Assembly: GCA_964525935.1 (NCBI GenBank)
Contig: CAZGJZ010000005.1
Location: 186,001 to 250,000 of the forward strand
Length of the DNA stretch: 64,000 nucleotides
Direction of reading: 5' to 3'
DNA from: UBA2377 sp964525935
GTDB lineage: Bacteria > Verrucomicrobiota > Verrucomicrobiia > Opitutales > Opitutaceae
Position numbers and translations under genes: made by a program. Shown here piece by piece: positions 56,589 to 64,000 of this stretch. Positions within the stretch are counted from its first letter, which is position 1; each line of letters begins with the position of its first letter. The notes beneath the pieces were generated by a model. It did not search any database and had not been told where the DNA came from. It worked only from the letters and a program-made list of their open reading frames with translations.

Positions 56589-56615
56589 GTTTTTTTTCGA
56601 CGGCGCTTTCAGATT

Positions 56616-56711
56616 TGTCATTCTGAGCGCAGCGAAGAATCCAGCAGGAGCCACGCTTCTGCTCCCAGCAACGAACGTCCAAATGGATTCTTCGCTGCGC
56701 TCAGAATGACA
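56616..56711. repeat. CATTCTGAGCG...GCGAAGAATCC palindromic element, copy 2
   Basis: Perfect 27-bp arms (56616-56642 and 56685-56711) with a 42-bp centre. The right arm ends 13 bp before the helicase ATG at 56725, so the element forms most of that mRNA's leader. Confidence 0.95.
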
Positions 56712-56724
56712 GAAATGTATCATC

Positions 56725-57960
56725 ATGCCTTTTAAAGCTCTCAATCTCTCCGAACCCGTCCTCCGCGGCGTCCAAGCCGCCGGGTATTCCGATCCCACGC
56801 CCATCCAGTTGCGCGCGATTCCCATCGTGCTCGCCGGCGGCGACGTGATCGGCTCCGCCCAGACCGGCACCGGCAAGACCGCCGCCTTCGCGCTGCCCAT
56901 CATCACCAAGCTCGGCACCCACGGCAAAACCCGCGTGCTCGTGCTCGAGCCCACGCGCGAACTCGCCGCGCAGGTCGAAACATCCTTCCGCGACTTCGCC
57001 CGCTTCACCGATCTCCGCACGGTCGCCATCTTCGGCGGCGTCGGCTACGGCCACCAACGCAGCGAAATGCGCCGCGGCGTCGACATCATCGTGGCGACCC
57101 CTGGTCGCCTCATGGATTATCTCAAGGAAGGCACGCTCAGCCTCCGCGACATCAATACGCTCATCCTCGACGAGGTGGACCACATGCTCGACATGGGTTT
57201 CCTCCCCGTCGTGAAGGATATCATCGGGCGCTGCCCGCGCGAGCGCCAGACGCTGCTCTTTTCCGCGACCGTGCCGCCCGAGATCCAGGCGATCGCGTCC
57301 TTCGCGCTGCGCAATCCGACCCGCATCGAGGTCGGCGTGGCCCGCACCGTCAACCAGTCCGTCAACCATGCGCTCTATCCCGTTGCGCACGACCAGAAGT
57401 TCGACCTCCTGCTCGCGCTGCTCGGCAAGACCGATTTCGACAGCGTGCTCGTGTTTTCCCGCACCAAGCACGGCGCCGACAAGATCGCGCGCCGCCTCAA
57501 GGCCGCCAACCACTCCGTCGCCGTCTTGCACGCCAACCGCTCGCAGAACCAGCGCATCGAGGCGCTGGCCGGCTTCAAGTCGGGCAAATACGAAGTGATG
57601 GTCGCGACCGACATCGCCGCCCGCGGTATCGACGTCGCCGGCGTCTCGCACGTCATCAACTACGACGTGCCGGAAAAGCCCGAGGACTACGTGCACCGCA
57701 TCGGCCGCACCGGTCGCGCGCAGGCCGTGGGTGATGCCTTCACGCTCGTGACGCCGGAAAACGCCGGCGACATCCGCGACATCCAGCGCTTCATCGGCGC
57801 GAAGATTCCCGAGCTGAAGCTCGAGGGTTTCAACTACGCGCCTTTTGTGGCCCGCCCCGAGCGTCCGCCCGAGCAACGCGAGAGCCGCGGCAGCGCCGCC
57901 CAGCATCCCCGCGAGGAAAACCGTCGCGGCGGTTGGAATCGTTTCCGCCGCGGACGCTAA
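56725..57960 (+). CDS. DEAD-box RNA helicase (RhlE/DeaD-like)
   Basis: 411 residues. Q motif (YSDPTPIQLRAIP), Walker A AQTGTGKT (45-52), LEPTRELAAQV, ATPGRLMD, motif II LILDEVDHML (a DEVD variant of DEAD), SAT (LLFSATVPPE), ATDIAARGIDVAGVSHVINYD and HRIGRTGRA. The C-terminal tail is Arg/Glu-rich (PPEQRESRGSAAQHPREENR). It unwinds RNA using ATP and probably acts in ribosome assembly or cold response with the RRM protein upstream. Confidence 0.95.
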   Translation: MPFKALNLSEPVLRGVQAAGYSDPTPIQLRAIPIVLAGGDVIGSAQTGTGKTAAFALPIITKLGTHGKTRVLVLEPTRELAAQVETSFRDFARFTDLRTVAIFGGVGYGHQRSEMRRGVDIIVATPGRLMDYLKEGTLSLRDINTLILDEVDHMLDMGFLPVVKDIIGRCPRERQTLLFSATVPPEIQAIASFALRNPTRIEVGVARTVNQSVNHALYPVAHDQKFDLLLALLGKTDFDSVLVFSRTKHGADKIARRLKAANHSVAVLHANRSQNQRIEALAGFKSGKYEVMVATDIAARGIDVAGVSHVINYDVPEKPEDYVHRIGRTGRAQAVGDAFTLVTPENAGDIRDIQRFIGAKIPELKLEGFNYAPFVARPERPPEQRESRGSAAQHPREENRRGGWNRFRRGR

Positions 57961-58006
57961 GTTTGACCGCAGGGACGGACCTTGGTCCGCCCTTCGGGGA
58001 CGCAGC

Positions 58007-58040
58007 AAGCAGGGCGGGTCTTCGGCCCGCCCTGCTTGTT
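58007..58040 (+). terminator. Terminator after the helicase gene
   Basis: AAGCAGGGCGGG / CCCGCCCTGCTT (12-bp stem, loop TCTTCGG) then GTTTCC. A smaller CGGACC/GGTCCG hairpin precedes it. The T-tract is short. Confidence 0.7.
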
Positions 58041-58124
58041 TCCAGTTTTCGAGCCGGAGCGAGTCAAAGACCGCGCCTGCGCTTCGCCCTTGAGCAGGTT
58101 TGCCGGGAGCGGCAGCGTGAATCC

Positions 58125-58376
58125 ATGAAACCTCTGCTGTTGTTGCTCGCGGCGTTGAGTCTCACGGCCTGTGGACATCACCGCACGCCCCGCAACCCGT
58201 CGGGCGCCGAGGCCGCCGCGGCGGAAGTCGCGCGCCCGTCCGATCCTCTGGCTGAAAGAAAAAATCGTGATACGGTCGCGATTGAGCGGCGGGCCGCGGA
58301 CTACCAACGTCAAGGCCGCACGGCTGAGGAAGCCCGCACGCTCGCCGAGGTGGAGTATGCCAGGACGGCGAAGTGA
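58125..58376 (+). CDS. Small lipoprotein
   Basis: 83 residues from ATG 58125, with signal peptide and lipobox LTAC at residue 18 (MKPLLLLLAALSLTACG). Mature part is hydrophilic (RNPSGAEAAAAEVARPSD, AERKNRDTVAIERRAADY, EEARTLAEVEYARTA), no family recognised. Its stop overlaps the GTG of the S51 peptidase gene (GTGA), so the two are coupled. Confidence 0.75.
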   Translation: MKPLLLLLAALSLTACGHHRTPRNPSGAEAAAAEVARPSDPLAERKNRDTVAIERRAADYQRQGRTAEEARTLAEVEYARTAK

Positions 58377-59086
58377 GTTTGGCCACGGCCGACATGAGCT
58401 GCGTGGTTTTAACTTCGAAGATTGAGTGCGTCGCACCGGCCGTGAGGCGTGACCTGGGCCTGCCGCACGGTGTGGCCACGGCTTACATCATCACGGCATC
58501 GGAAAAGTCGCCCGACATGAGCTGGCGTCATGCCAGCCGTGCCGCCTTGGTGGCCGCCGGGTTTGCGCTGCAGGACTATACGGTCACCGACAAAAGCGCC
58601 GCCGAATTGAAATCCGACTTGGCGGCGTTTCCGGTGCTCCTCGTGGAAGGGGGCGATCCGTTTTATCTGCTCGCCCGGTTGCATACAGCCGGGACGCGAT
58701 CGGTTTTTGCGGAAATCGCCCGCAGCAAGCTCTACATCGGCAACAGTGCGGGCGCCACGCTGGCCGGGCCTGATATTTATCCCGCCCGCTCCGCGCCCGC
58801 GGAAGTTTTTCCCGACCTCCCGGACACCACCGGCCTCGGTTTGGTGGATGTCGTGGTGCTCTCGCATTGGGGTTCCGAGTTCGGTCGGATGAAATTTCTG
58901 GAAGGCGGGCACGGCGGCCGCGGCCGGATTTTCCATAATTTCGACGATTCCTTTCGTCGGATTTTTCTTTGCGACAACCAATACCTCCTCTGGCGCGACG
59001 GGACCTTTGCCTTCTCCGAATACCCACCGGCTGGAGCGGAAAATAAGGAAAATGGCGAACGCGCGTGTTTCTATTTCTGCCGTTGA
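58373..59086 (+). CDS. S51-type peptidase (dipeptidase E-like)
   Basis: 237 residues from GTG 58373; ATG 58394 is an alternative. LLVEGGDPFYLLARL and KLYIGNSAGATLAGPDI carry the S51 signature with the nucleophile Ser in GNSAGA. VVVLSHWGSEF may supply the His. It would cleave Asp-dipeptides or act like cyanophycinase. Its last 35 bp overlap the UDG gene. Confidence 0.8.
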   Translation: MSLATADMSCVVLTSKIECVAPAVRRDLGLPHGVATAYIITASEKSPDMSWRHASRAALVAAGFALQDYTVTDKSAAELKSDLAAFPVLLVEGGDPFYLLARLHTAGTRSVFAEIARSKLYIGNSAGATLAGPDIYPARSAPAEVFPDLPDTTGLGLVDVVVLSHWGSEFGRMKFLEGGHGGRGRIFHNFDDSFRRIFLCDNQYLLWRDGTFAFSEYPPAGAENKENGERACFYFCR

Positions 59087-59666
59087 AAAGCACCTGACTG
59101 CGCTGCGGGCGTGTGAGCTGTGCCCGCGCATGCACCGGCCGGCGGTCGTCAGCCGGCCCGTGGCGAGTCGCGTCCTCCTCGTGGGGCAGGCGCCGGGCGA
59201 CAAGGAGCCGAAGCTCGGCCGACCGTTTGCGTGGACGGCGGGGAAGACGCTTTTCAAGTGGTTCCACGCGTCGCTCGGCTGGACCGAGGACGAAGTGCGC
59301 GACCGCATTTACTTCGCGGCGGTGTGCCGCTGTTTCCCGGGCAAGCGGCCCGAGGGTGGCGACCGGGTGCCGGCGCCGGACGAAATCGAACGGTGTGCGG
59401 CGTGGCTTGAGCGCGAGTTTGCCCTGCTGCAGCCGACGCTCGTGTTGCCCGTCGGCAAACTCGCCATCTCGCAGTTTATGCCGCTCGCGCCGCTCAACGA
59501 CACCATCGGCCAGTCGTTCAAGATCACCTGCCGCGGTTATGCGGTGGACTGCATCCCGCTGCCGCATCCGTCGGGCGCCTCGACATGGCACCGCATGGAA
59601 CCGGGCAAGACGCTGTTGCACCGGGCGCTTGCCTTGGTCGCGGCGCATCCGGCGATGCAGGTTTGA
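59052..59666 (+). CDS. Uracil-DNA glycosylase, family 4/5-like
   Basis: 204 residues from ATG 59052. RACELCPRM (Cys21, Cys24) and later Cys residues (AAVCRCFPGK, ERCAAW) can hold the 4Fe-4S cluster; GQAPGDKE (45-52) with RPFAWTAGK is the uracil-pocket motif, and PLPHPSGASTWHR is the closing active-site motif. It removes uracil from DNA. Overlaps the S51 gene in another frame, probably co-translated. Confidence 0.88.
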   Translation: MANARVSISAVEKHLTALRACELCPRMHRPAVVSRPVASRVLLVGQAPGDKEPKLGRPFAWTAGKTLFKWFHASLGWTEDEVRDRIYFAAVCRCFPGKRPEGGDRVPAPDEIERCAAWLEREFALLQPTLVLPVGKLAISQFMPLAPLNDTIGQSFKITCRGYAVDCIPLPHPSGASTWHRMEPGKTLLHRALALVAAHPAMQV

Positions 59667-59740
59667 CTGCGGCCAGGCGGCGAAGGTCATGGGCAAAAAA
59701 ATCCGTGCCATCCGCCGGTTTCGCGGTCTAACCTGCCGCC

Positions 59741-60199
59741 ATGTTTCGCCGTGTTTGCCTCGCACTTTTTCTCTGCCTGACCCCGCTCGCCTTGCAGGCG
59801 CAGCGTGAAAAACTGCCGGAAAAGGATCTCGAATGGTTGGAAAAGACCTTCCCTGACGCCAAGAAAACCAACACCGGCATCCGCTACGTGGTGCAGGCCA
59901 CCGGTTCGGGCCAGAAGGCCAAACCGGGTAATATCGTGTCGGTCCTTTACACCGGCCGGCTCACGAACGGCGAGACCTTCGACCAGCAGTTGGACAAGGA
60001 TAAGCCGCTCACCTTCCGCCTGGGTCGCAATCAAGTCATCCAAGGCTGGGACCAGATCCTTCAGCTGATGAGCCCGGGCGACAAATGGATCGTCATCATC
60101 CCGCCCGAGCTGGCCTACGGTTCACGCGGCACGAACCGCATTCCCCGCGACTCGACGCTCGTGTTCATCATGGAGCTGATCGGGGTGAAGACCGAGTAA
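59741..60199 (+). CDS. Periplasmic FKBP-type peptidyl-prolyl isomerase
   Basis: 152 residues with signal peptide (MFRRVCLALFLCLTPLALQAQ). Single FKBP domain: GNIVSVLYTGRLTNGETFDQ, LTFRLGRNQVIQGWDQIL, MSPGDKWIVIIPPELAYGSRG and STLVFIMELIGV. It speeds folding of exported proteins. Its end overlaps the convergent rarD gene by 32 bp. Confidence 0.93.
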   Translation: MFRRVCLALFLCLTPLALQAQREKLPEKDLEWLEKTFPDAKKTNTGIRYVVQATGSGQKAKPGNIVSVLYTGRLTNGETFDQQLDKDKPLTFRLGRNQVIQGWDQILQLMSPGDKWIVIIPPELAYGSRGTNRIPRDSTLVFIMELIGVKTE

Positions 60200-61109
60200 A
60201 CGCGCCCACGGCGTGGTGCCGCTGCGCCCAAAGCGCGTCGGCGGTGTAAACGGCGAGTCCCGCCCAGATGAGCGCGAAAGACATCGCGCGTTCACGGCTG
60301 AACACCTCGTGGTAAACCCACACGCCGAGGATGAATTGCACGGAAGGCGCCGCGTATTGCAGCAGGCCGAGGGTCGTGAGCTTCAACCGCCGCGCGCCAT
60401 AGGCGAAGAGCAGCAGCGGCACGGCGGTGACCACGCCGGCGCACAAGATCATGACTTGCACATGGGTGTCCAGGGTCGCGTGGCCCAAGGCTCCGGTGCC
60501 GGCGTAAGCGCGCCAGAGCAGCAGCGCGGCGGCAAACGGGGCCAGCAAAAAGGTTTCCACCGTCAACCCGGTGAGCGGGCCGAGGGCGGACTGTTTGCGC
60601 AGGAGCCCATAGGCCCCGAAGGTGAACGCCACGGCGAGCGCGATCCACGGCAGCCGGCCGAGTTGGATCAATTGCAGGCCGACGCCGGCCGCGGCGAGGC
60701 CGATGGCGCCCCACTGGGCGGCTCGCAGCCGCTCATGCAGCACGCCCCAGCCGAGGGCGACGTTGATCAACGGCACGAGAAAATAGCCGAGACTCGTCTC
60801 GAGGACGTGCCCGGTGTTCACGGCCCAGACGTAGACGAGCCAGTTGGCGGTGAGCAGCGCGCTGCTGAGGAAATTCAGCCCGAATGAGCGCCACGTGCCG
60901 AGCGCGGCGCGCGCCTCGGCAAAGCCGCCCAGCCACCACAACAGCGGGGCGGTGAAGACCAGCGACCACACCAACCGGTGGGCGATCAGTTCATGGGCGT
61001 CGACGGCGGCGAGTTCGCGCCAGTAAAGCGGCGCGAGACCCCACAGCAGATAACAGCTGAGGGCGGCGAGGACTCCGCGCAGCGGCGCCCGGGCGGGCGC
61101 CCCGCTCAT
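60168..61109 (-). CDS. rarD: RarD/EamA-family transporter
   Basis: 313 residues, about ten membrane helices. MSGAPARAPLRGVLAALSCYLLWGLAPLYWRELAAVDAHELIAHR is typical of RarD, as are NWLVYVWAVNTGHVLETSLGYFLVPLINVALG and GLLQYAAPSVQFILGVWVYHE. Related to chloramphenicol-sensitive proteins; the substrate is unknown. Stop overlaps the convergent FKBP gene; start ATGA-overlaps the small lipoprotein gene. Confidence 0.9.
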   Translation of the reverse strand: MSGAPARAPLRGVLAALSCYLLWGLAPLYWRELAAVDAHELIAHRLVWSLVFTAPLLWWLGGFAEARAALGTWRSFGLNFLSSALLTANWLVYVWAVNTGHVLETSLGYFLVPLINVALGWGVLHERLRAAQWGAIGLAAAGVGLQLIQLGRLPWIALAVAFTFGAYGLLRKQSALGPLTGLTVETFLLAPFAAALLLWRAYAGTGALGHATLDTHVQVMILCAGVVTAVPLLLFAYGARRLKLTTLGLLQYAAPSVQFILGVWVYHEVFSRERAMSFALIWAGLAVYTADALWAQRHHAVGAFTRSSPRSAP

Positions 61110-61360
61110 TGATTGGCGGCTTTGGTGTAGCCGTAGTTCAACCGGAATTCCTCGATCGCCTGTGCGCGCGCGATATCGGGCGAAACTCCCTTGGCCATGA
61201 GTGCCGCGCCGCGCTTCTCGATCCAGCGCTGCTTGAAGTCTTCCTCGACGCCGGCCGCGATGGCGTTGCTCTCCTTCGGCTTGTTTTTGCCGCCGAAGCC
61301 GAGACAGCCGGTGAAGCAGACCGAAGAGAGGACCAGGGAGCAGAGCAGGGCGCGTTTCAT
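61106..61360 (-). CDS. Small lipoprotein upstream of rarD
   Basis: 84 residues from ATG 61360; an ATG at 61369 is possible. Lipobox VCFTGC, then a short charged domain (FKQRWIEKRGAALMAKGVSPDIARAQAIEEFRLNYGYTKAA). Family not recognised. Its stop overlaps rarD's start by four bases. Confidence 0.75.
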   Translation of the reverse strand: MKRALLCSLVLSSVCFTGCLGFGGKNKPKESNAIAAGVEEDFKQRWIEKRGAALMAKGVSPDIARAQAIEEFRLNYGYTKAANQ

Positions 61361-61460
61361 GGCGGACATGGTAGGGTGCTAGTGATGAATGTTAAGCCTC
61401 TGACCGCGAGAGAATCTTTTTGGTTTCGCGCTATGGGTAAAATGGTTCATTGTTTGCAAA

Positions 61461-62840
61461 ATGAGTGACGAGTCCCCTCAACCGCTGCGCCTTAAACCCC
61501 GGGTGCGTCCACCTGCGGAAGCCGCTCCGGCTGGGGAAACGCCGCCACCGCCCGTGCCGGCCAGTCCGGTGGAACCGGCCCCGGCCGCGTCTACACCGCC
61601 AGCCGCGAACGATACCGGAGCATCCAAACTGCGGCTCAAACCCAAGCTGGCCGTCGAGCCCGCGGCTCCGGCTGCGCCTGCTGAACCCGTTGTGCCGAAA
61701 CCGGCTCCGGTGATTCCCGCAGTGGCCGCCGAACCGGCGGCGGATCGTCCCCGTTTAAAACCCCGGTTGAGCGTCGAACCGGCGGCAGCCGCGCAACCGG
61801 AAACCCCGGTCGCCGCCCCCGAACCTGCGTCTCCACCGCCGGCCGAACCGGTTGCGGAAACTCCGCCGCCAGCCCCGGCCCCTGCCGAGCCGGCGGCGGG
61901 CGATGGGGTAAAATTCAAACTCAAGCCCAAGGGCGCCGGCACCACGCCGCCGATCCCAGCGGCGCCGGCTGCGGGTGCTCCGCCCGTTGCGCCTGCCGGC
62001 GAAAGTTCACCGGCTCCGGCCGCGGATGCGGGCGCGCCGGTCGTCAAATCGAAAGCGCCCAAGAATATCAAGATCCTCCCCCCGGTCGTGCACATTCGGG
62101 CGGCGGAAGGCGCGGACGAGAAAGAGCTGGCCGCCTCGGTGGCGCGGCCGCTGCCCCCGCACGCCAAATATAAGCGGAAGCTGATCCTCGCGGGTTCCAT
62201 GCTGGCGCTGCTGATTCTGGCCGGTGGCGGTTATTATGGCTGGCTCATGCTCAATGAGCCGCCGCCGGTGCCGCCGCCCGCAGCCAAGCCCACCACGCCC
62301 GCGGTCATTAAAAAACCGGAGGCCAACACGCCGTCCGAAACTTTGAACAAGCTCGCGTCGATGCCCGGCGCGATGATCGACAAAGCGCAGGACGCCATCG
62401 CAGCCAAGCGCACCCAGGAGCAGAACCGGATCGATGGCTTGGGCGTCGATGCCGATACGGGCAACAAGCCTGCGGCCCCAACGCCGCCCCAGGCGCAGGA
62501 TACGACGGCCAAACCTTACACGACTTATGCGCCGACCGGATCGACCGGGCCGACGCTCACGCGCACGTCATCCGAAATCGCCCCGGGCGTCACCGCGACG
62601 ACCTCGGAGGTGATGGCCGGCGCCGAGGCGAGCCAGGCGTTTCGCTCGTTGGTGGGCGCGCTGAAGATCAGCGGTGTTTTCCAAGGCAACCCCCCGCGGG
62701 CGCGGATCAATGATCGCGTTTTTCGAAAAGGGGAGATCGTGGATGTCCCGCTGGGCGTCGTCTTCGACAGCCTGGAGACGGACAAAAAGATGATCGTCTT
62801 CAAGGATCGCACCGGCGCGACCGTCTCGCGCCGGTATTGA
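61461..62840 (+). CDS. Pro/Ala-rich membrane protein with RLKP repeats
   Basis: 459 residues. The cytoplasmic N-terminus (1-235) is Pro/Ala-rich and carries four spaced motifs (LRLKP at 9-13 and 57-61, RLKP at 98-101, KLKP at 153-156), a repeat with Lys/Arg just after each. One membrane helix (about 240-262) follows, then a Pro-rich periplasmic linker and a C-terminal domain (ALKISGVFQGNPPRARINDRVFRKGE, FDSLETDKKMIVFKDRTG) like the periplasmic beta domain of GspC/PilP-type proteins. Probably an envelope or secretion-related protein; function unknown. Confidence 0.8.
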   Translation: MSDESPQPLRLKPRVRPPAEAAPAGETPPPPVPASPVEPAPAASTPPAANDTGASKLRLKPKLAVEPAAPAAPAEPVVPKPAPVIPAVAAEPAADRPRLKPRLSVEPAAAAQPETPVAAPEPASPPPAEPVAETPPPAPAPAEPAAGDGVKFKLKPKGAGTTPPIPAAPAAGAPPVAPAGESSPAPAADAGAPVVKSKAPKNIKILPPVVHIRAAEGADEKELAASVARPLPPHAKYKRKLILAGSMLALLILAGGGYYGWLMLNEPPPVPPPAAKPTTPAVIKKPEANTPSETLNKLASMPGAMIDKAQDAIAAKRTQEQNRIDGLGVDADTGNKPAAPTPPQAQDTTAKPYTTYAPTGSTGPTLTRTSSEIAPGVTATTSEVMAGAEASQAFRSLVGALKISGVFQGNPPRARINDRVFRKGEIVDVPLGVVFDSLETDKKMIVFKDRTGATVSRRY

Positions 62841-62888
62841 GAAACGCAAAACCGGGCGCGCACCACCCGCGCCCTTGCGAAGGGCCGG

Positions 62889-64000
62889 TCACACGACCCA
62901 CGTCTTGCGACCGGTGATTTTCGCCGGCGGCAAACCCGGCAGGCGCACGTCGGCGGTCACGCCTTTCGGCAACGTCAGGCTCACGTGCACGCGGCCGCCC
63001 TCGCGGCGCCACGCGCTGGTGATGGGGCCCTGGGGGGCGGGCACGGTGCAGCCGCCGGAATCGCCGACGAACTCGGGCGCGAAACTCACGCGGCGCCACG
63101 CCGGGGCGGTCTGGCGCACGCCACCGATGATCTGCATGAAATGAAACAGCGGATGCGCCGACCACGCGTGCGAGTGGCTGATCGCAAACGGCGCCGCTTT
63201 GTCAAAAATCTCGAACGTCGAGCCGTAGGCGACCATCGGCTCCCAACGCGGGCGGATATGGTCAACGACGGCGGCGCCGTGGCCGCGCGTCGCGAGGGTC
63301 GTGTAAAGGTAGGTGATCCAATACGCGCTCGGCTTTGACGTGTGCGCGGACTCGTCGCGCAGGTAGTCGGCGAGAAATTTTTCCTGCACGGCGGCGGAAG
63401 CGGGCGCGAGGTCGGCCATGAGTGCGAGCACCTGGGCGTGGGGCGAGGTGCTCTTGAGCACGCGGCCCTTGGCGTCGAGGCCGTCGCCGACGAGACCGCG
63501 GCGGTTGACGAAGGTGGCGAGCTTGGCGCGCAGGCGCTTGGCCCAGCGTTCGCAGCGGAGTGCGGCCTTGGCGTCGCGTGTGAGCCGGTGCATGGCGGCG
63601 AGCCGCTCCAGCGCGAGCATGAGCCAGAGGTTGTAAACGCTGGAGGCGCCGTCCTTCGGGAGCTCGGTCCAGTCGAGGAAAAGCCAGTAGCGCGGATCGT
63701 AGTGCACGAGGCCGTCGGCGCCGGTGTGTTTTTCGAAATAGGCGAGGGCGCCCTCGATCACGGTGCGCTGGTCGCGGAAGGGCTGGAGGTCGCCGGTCTG
63801 CCAGTAGTAGTCCCACTGCGTGAGCATCCACACGAGGGAGAAGTCAGGGAGCACGCAGTTGTGCGCCATCGTCGGCGCGTGGCCATAGGTGAGGCCGTCG
63901 GCCGTGGTCTGGCCGCCGATTTGGTAAATGCCGCGGCGGAAGAGCCGCGTGTCGCCGCTGAGGTGAAACGTATTCCAGGCCTGCACGCGCGCGTCGCCCC
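62889..64000 (-). CDS. GH78-type alpha-L-rhamnosidase, C-terminal part (partial)
   Basis: The frame runs off the right edge (GDARVQAWNTFHLSGDTRLF is already mid-protein). The six-hairpin domain shows MAHNCVLPDFSLVWMLTQWDYYWQTGDL, DPRYWLFLDWTELPKDGASSVYNLWLMLALERLA and SKPSAYWITYLY. The C-terminal beta domain has HAWSAHPLFHFMQIIGGVRQ and a GVTADVRLPGLPPAKIT end. It would remove alpha-L-rhamnose from glycans. A start within the window (63986) is only an internal GTG. Confidence 0.85.
   Translation of the reverse strand, partial: GDARVQAWNTFHLSGDTRLFRRGIYQIGGQTTADGLTYGHAPTMAHNCVLPDFSLVWMLTQWDYYWQTGDLQPFRDQRTVIEGALAYFEKHTGADGLVHYDPRYWLFLDWTELPKDGASSVYNLWLMLALERLAAMHRLTRDAKAALRCERWAKRLRAKLATFVNRRGLVGDGLDAKGRVLKSTSPHAQVLALMADLAPASAAVQEKFLADYLRDESAHTSKPSAYWITYLYTTLATRGHGAAVVDHIRPRWEPMVAYGSTFEIFDKAAPFAISHSHAWSAHPLFHFMQIIGGVRQTAPAWRRVSFAPEFVGDSGGCTVPAPQGPITSAWRREGGRVHVSLTLPKGVTADVRLPGLPPAKITGRKTWVV

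Overview
The window is a GC-rich, densely packed bacterial chromosome segment. It looks like a member of Opitutaceae (Verrucomicrobiota). The evidence is a recA, a gltBD pair, many polysaccharide-active enzymes (GH43, GH2 beta-mannosidase, GH78), two AraC/PhyH-dioxygenase pairs, DUF5069 proteins and spacers full of dispersed inverted repeats. Taxonomy is inferred from gene content only. No rRNA, tRNA or CRISPR array was seen.

Layout. 1-4.0 kb (minus): cyclophilin (cut by the window edge), GH43, recA, a DUF486 membrane protein and a UDP-glucuronate-epimerase-like enzyme. 4.1-7.4 kb: a helical exported protein between two direct copies of the 3' end of a PhyH dioxygenase gene, then full-length phyH divergent from an araC-type regulator. 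7.5-14.3 kb: glutaredoxin and gltB-gltD (ammonia assimilation). 14.4-19.3 kb: an AT-richer island with a two-gene module (coiled-coil/two-TM protein plus an OLD-like ATPase-TOPRIM protein), a 555-bp gene-free stretch and an M48 membrane protease. 19.4-25.7 kb: methylglyoxal synthase, DUF5069, a 16-residue lysine-rich ORF, an unknown protein, a Gfo/Idh/MocA oxidoreductase and a second divergent araC/phyH pair. 25.8-36.7 kb (minus): a coupled exported protein and giant AsmA/YdbH-like protein, then a carbohydrate block (beta-mannosidase, BadF-type kinase, SIS protein). 36.7-42.7 kb: three tandem S9 peptidase genes, the last two lacking catalytic residues. 42.7-51.9 kb: VOC protein, methyltransferase, DUF481 outer-membrane protein, upp, a nucleoside-deoxyribosyltransferase-like protein, and a coupled run DUF5069-DUF5069-gluconokinase-penicillin acylase. 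52-64 kb: YdeP-like molybdo-enzyme, DUF3016, S4 protein, thioesterase, RRM protein plus DEAD-box helicase, lipoproteins, S51 peptidase, UDG, FKBP, RarD, an RLKP-repeat membrane protein and a partial GH78.

Most notable: (i) the coiled-coil membrane protein plus OLD nuclease pair, a candidate defence module whose partner I do not recognise; (ii) the S9 array with two pseudoenzymes, each copy keeping a similar leader; (iii) the phyH 3'-end duplication bracketing an inserted gene; (iv) many families of word-like inverted repeats in spacers, two of them inside the beta-mannosidase reading frame; (v) the tiny Lys-rich ORF with its own ribosome binding site and terminator.
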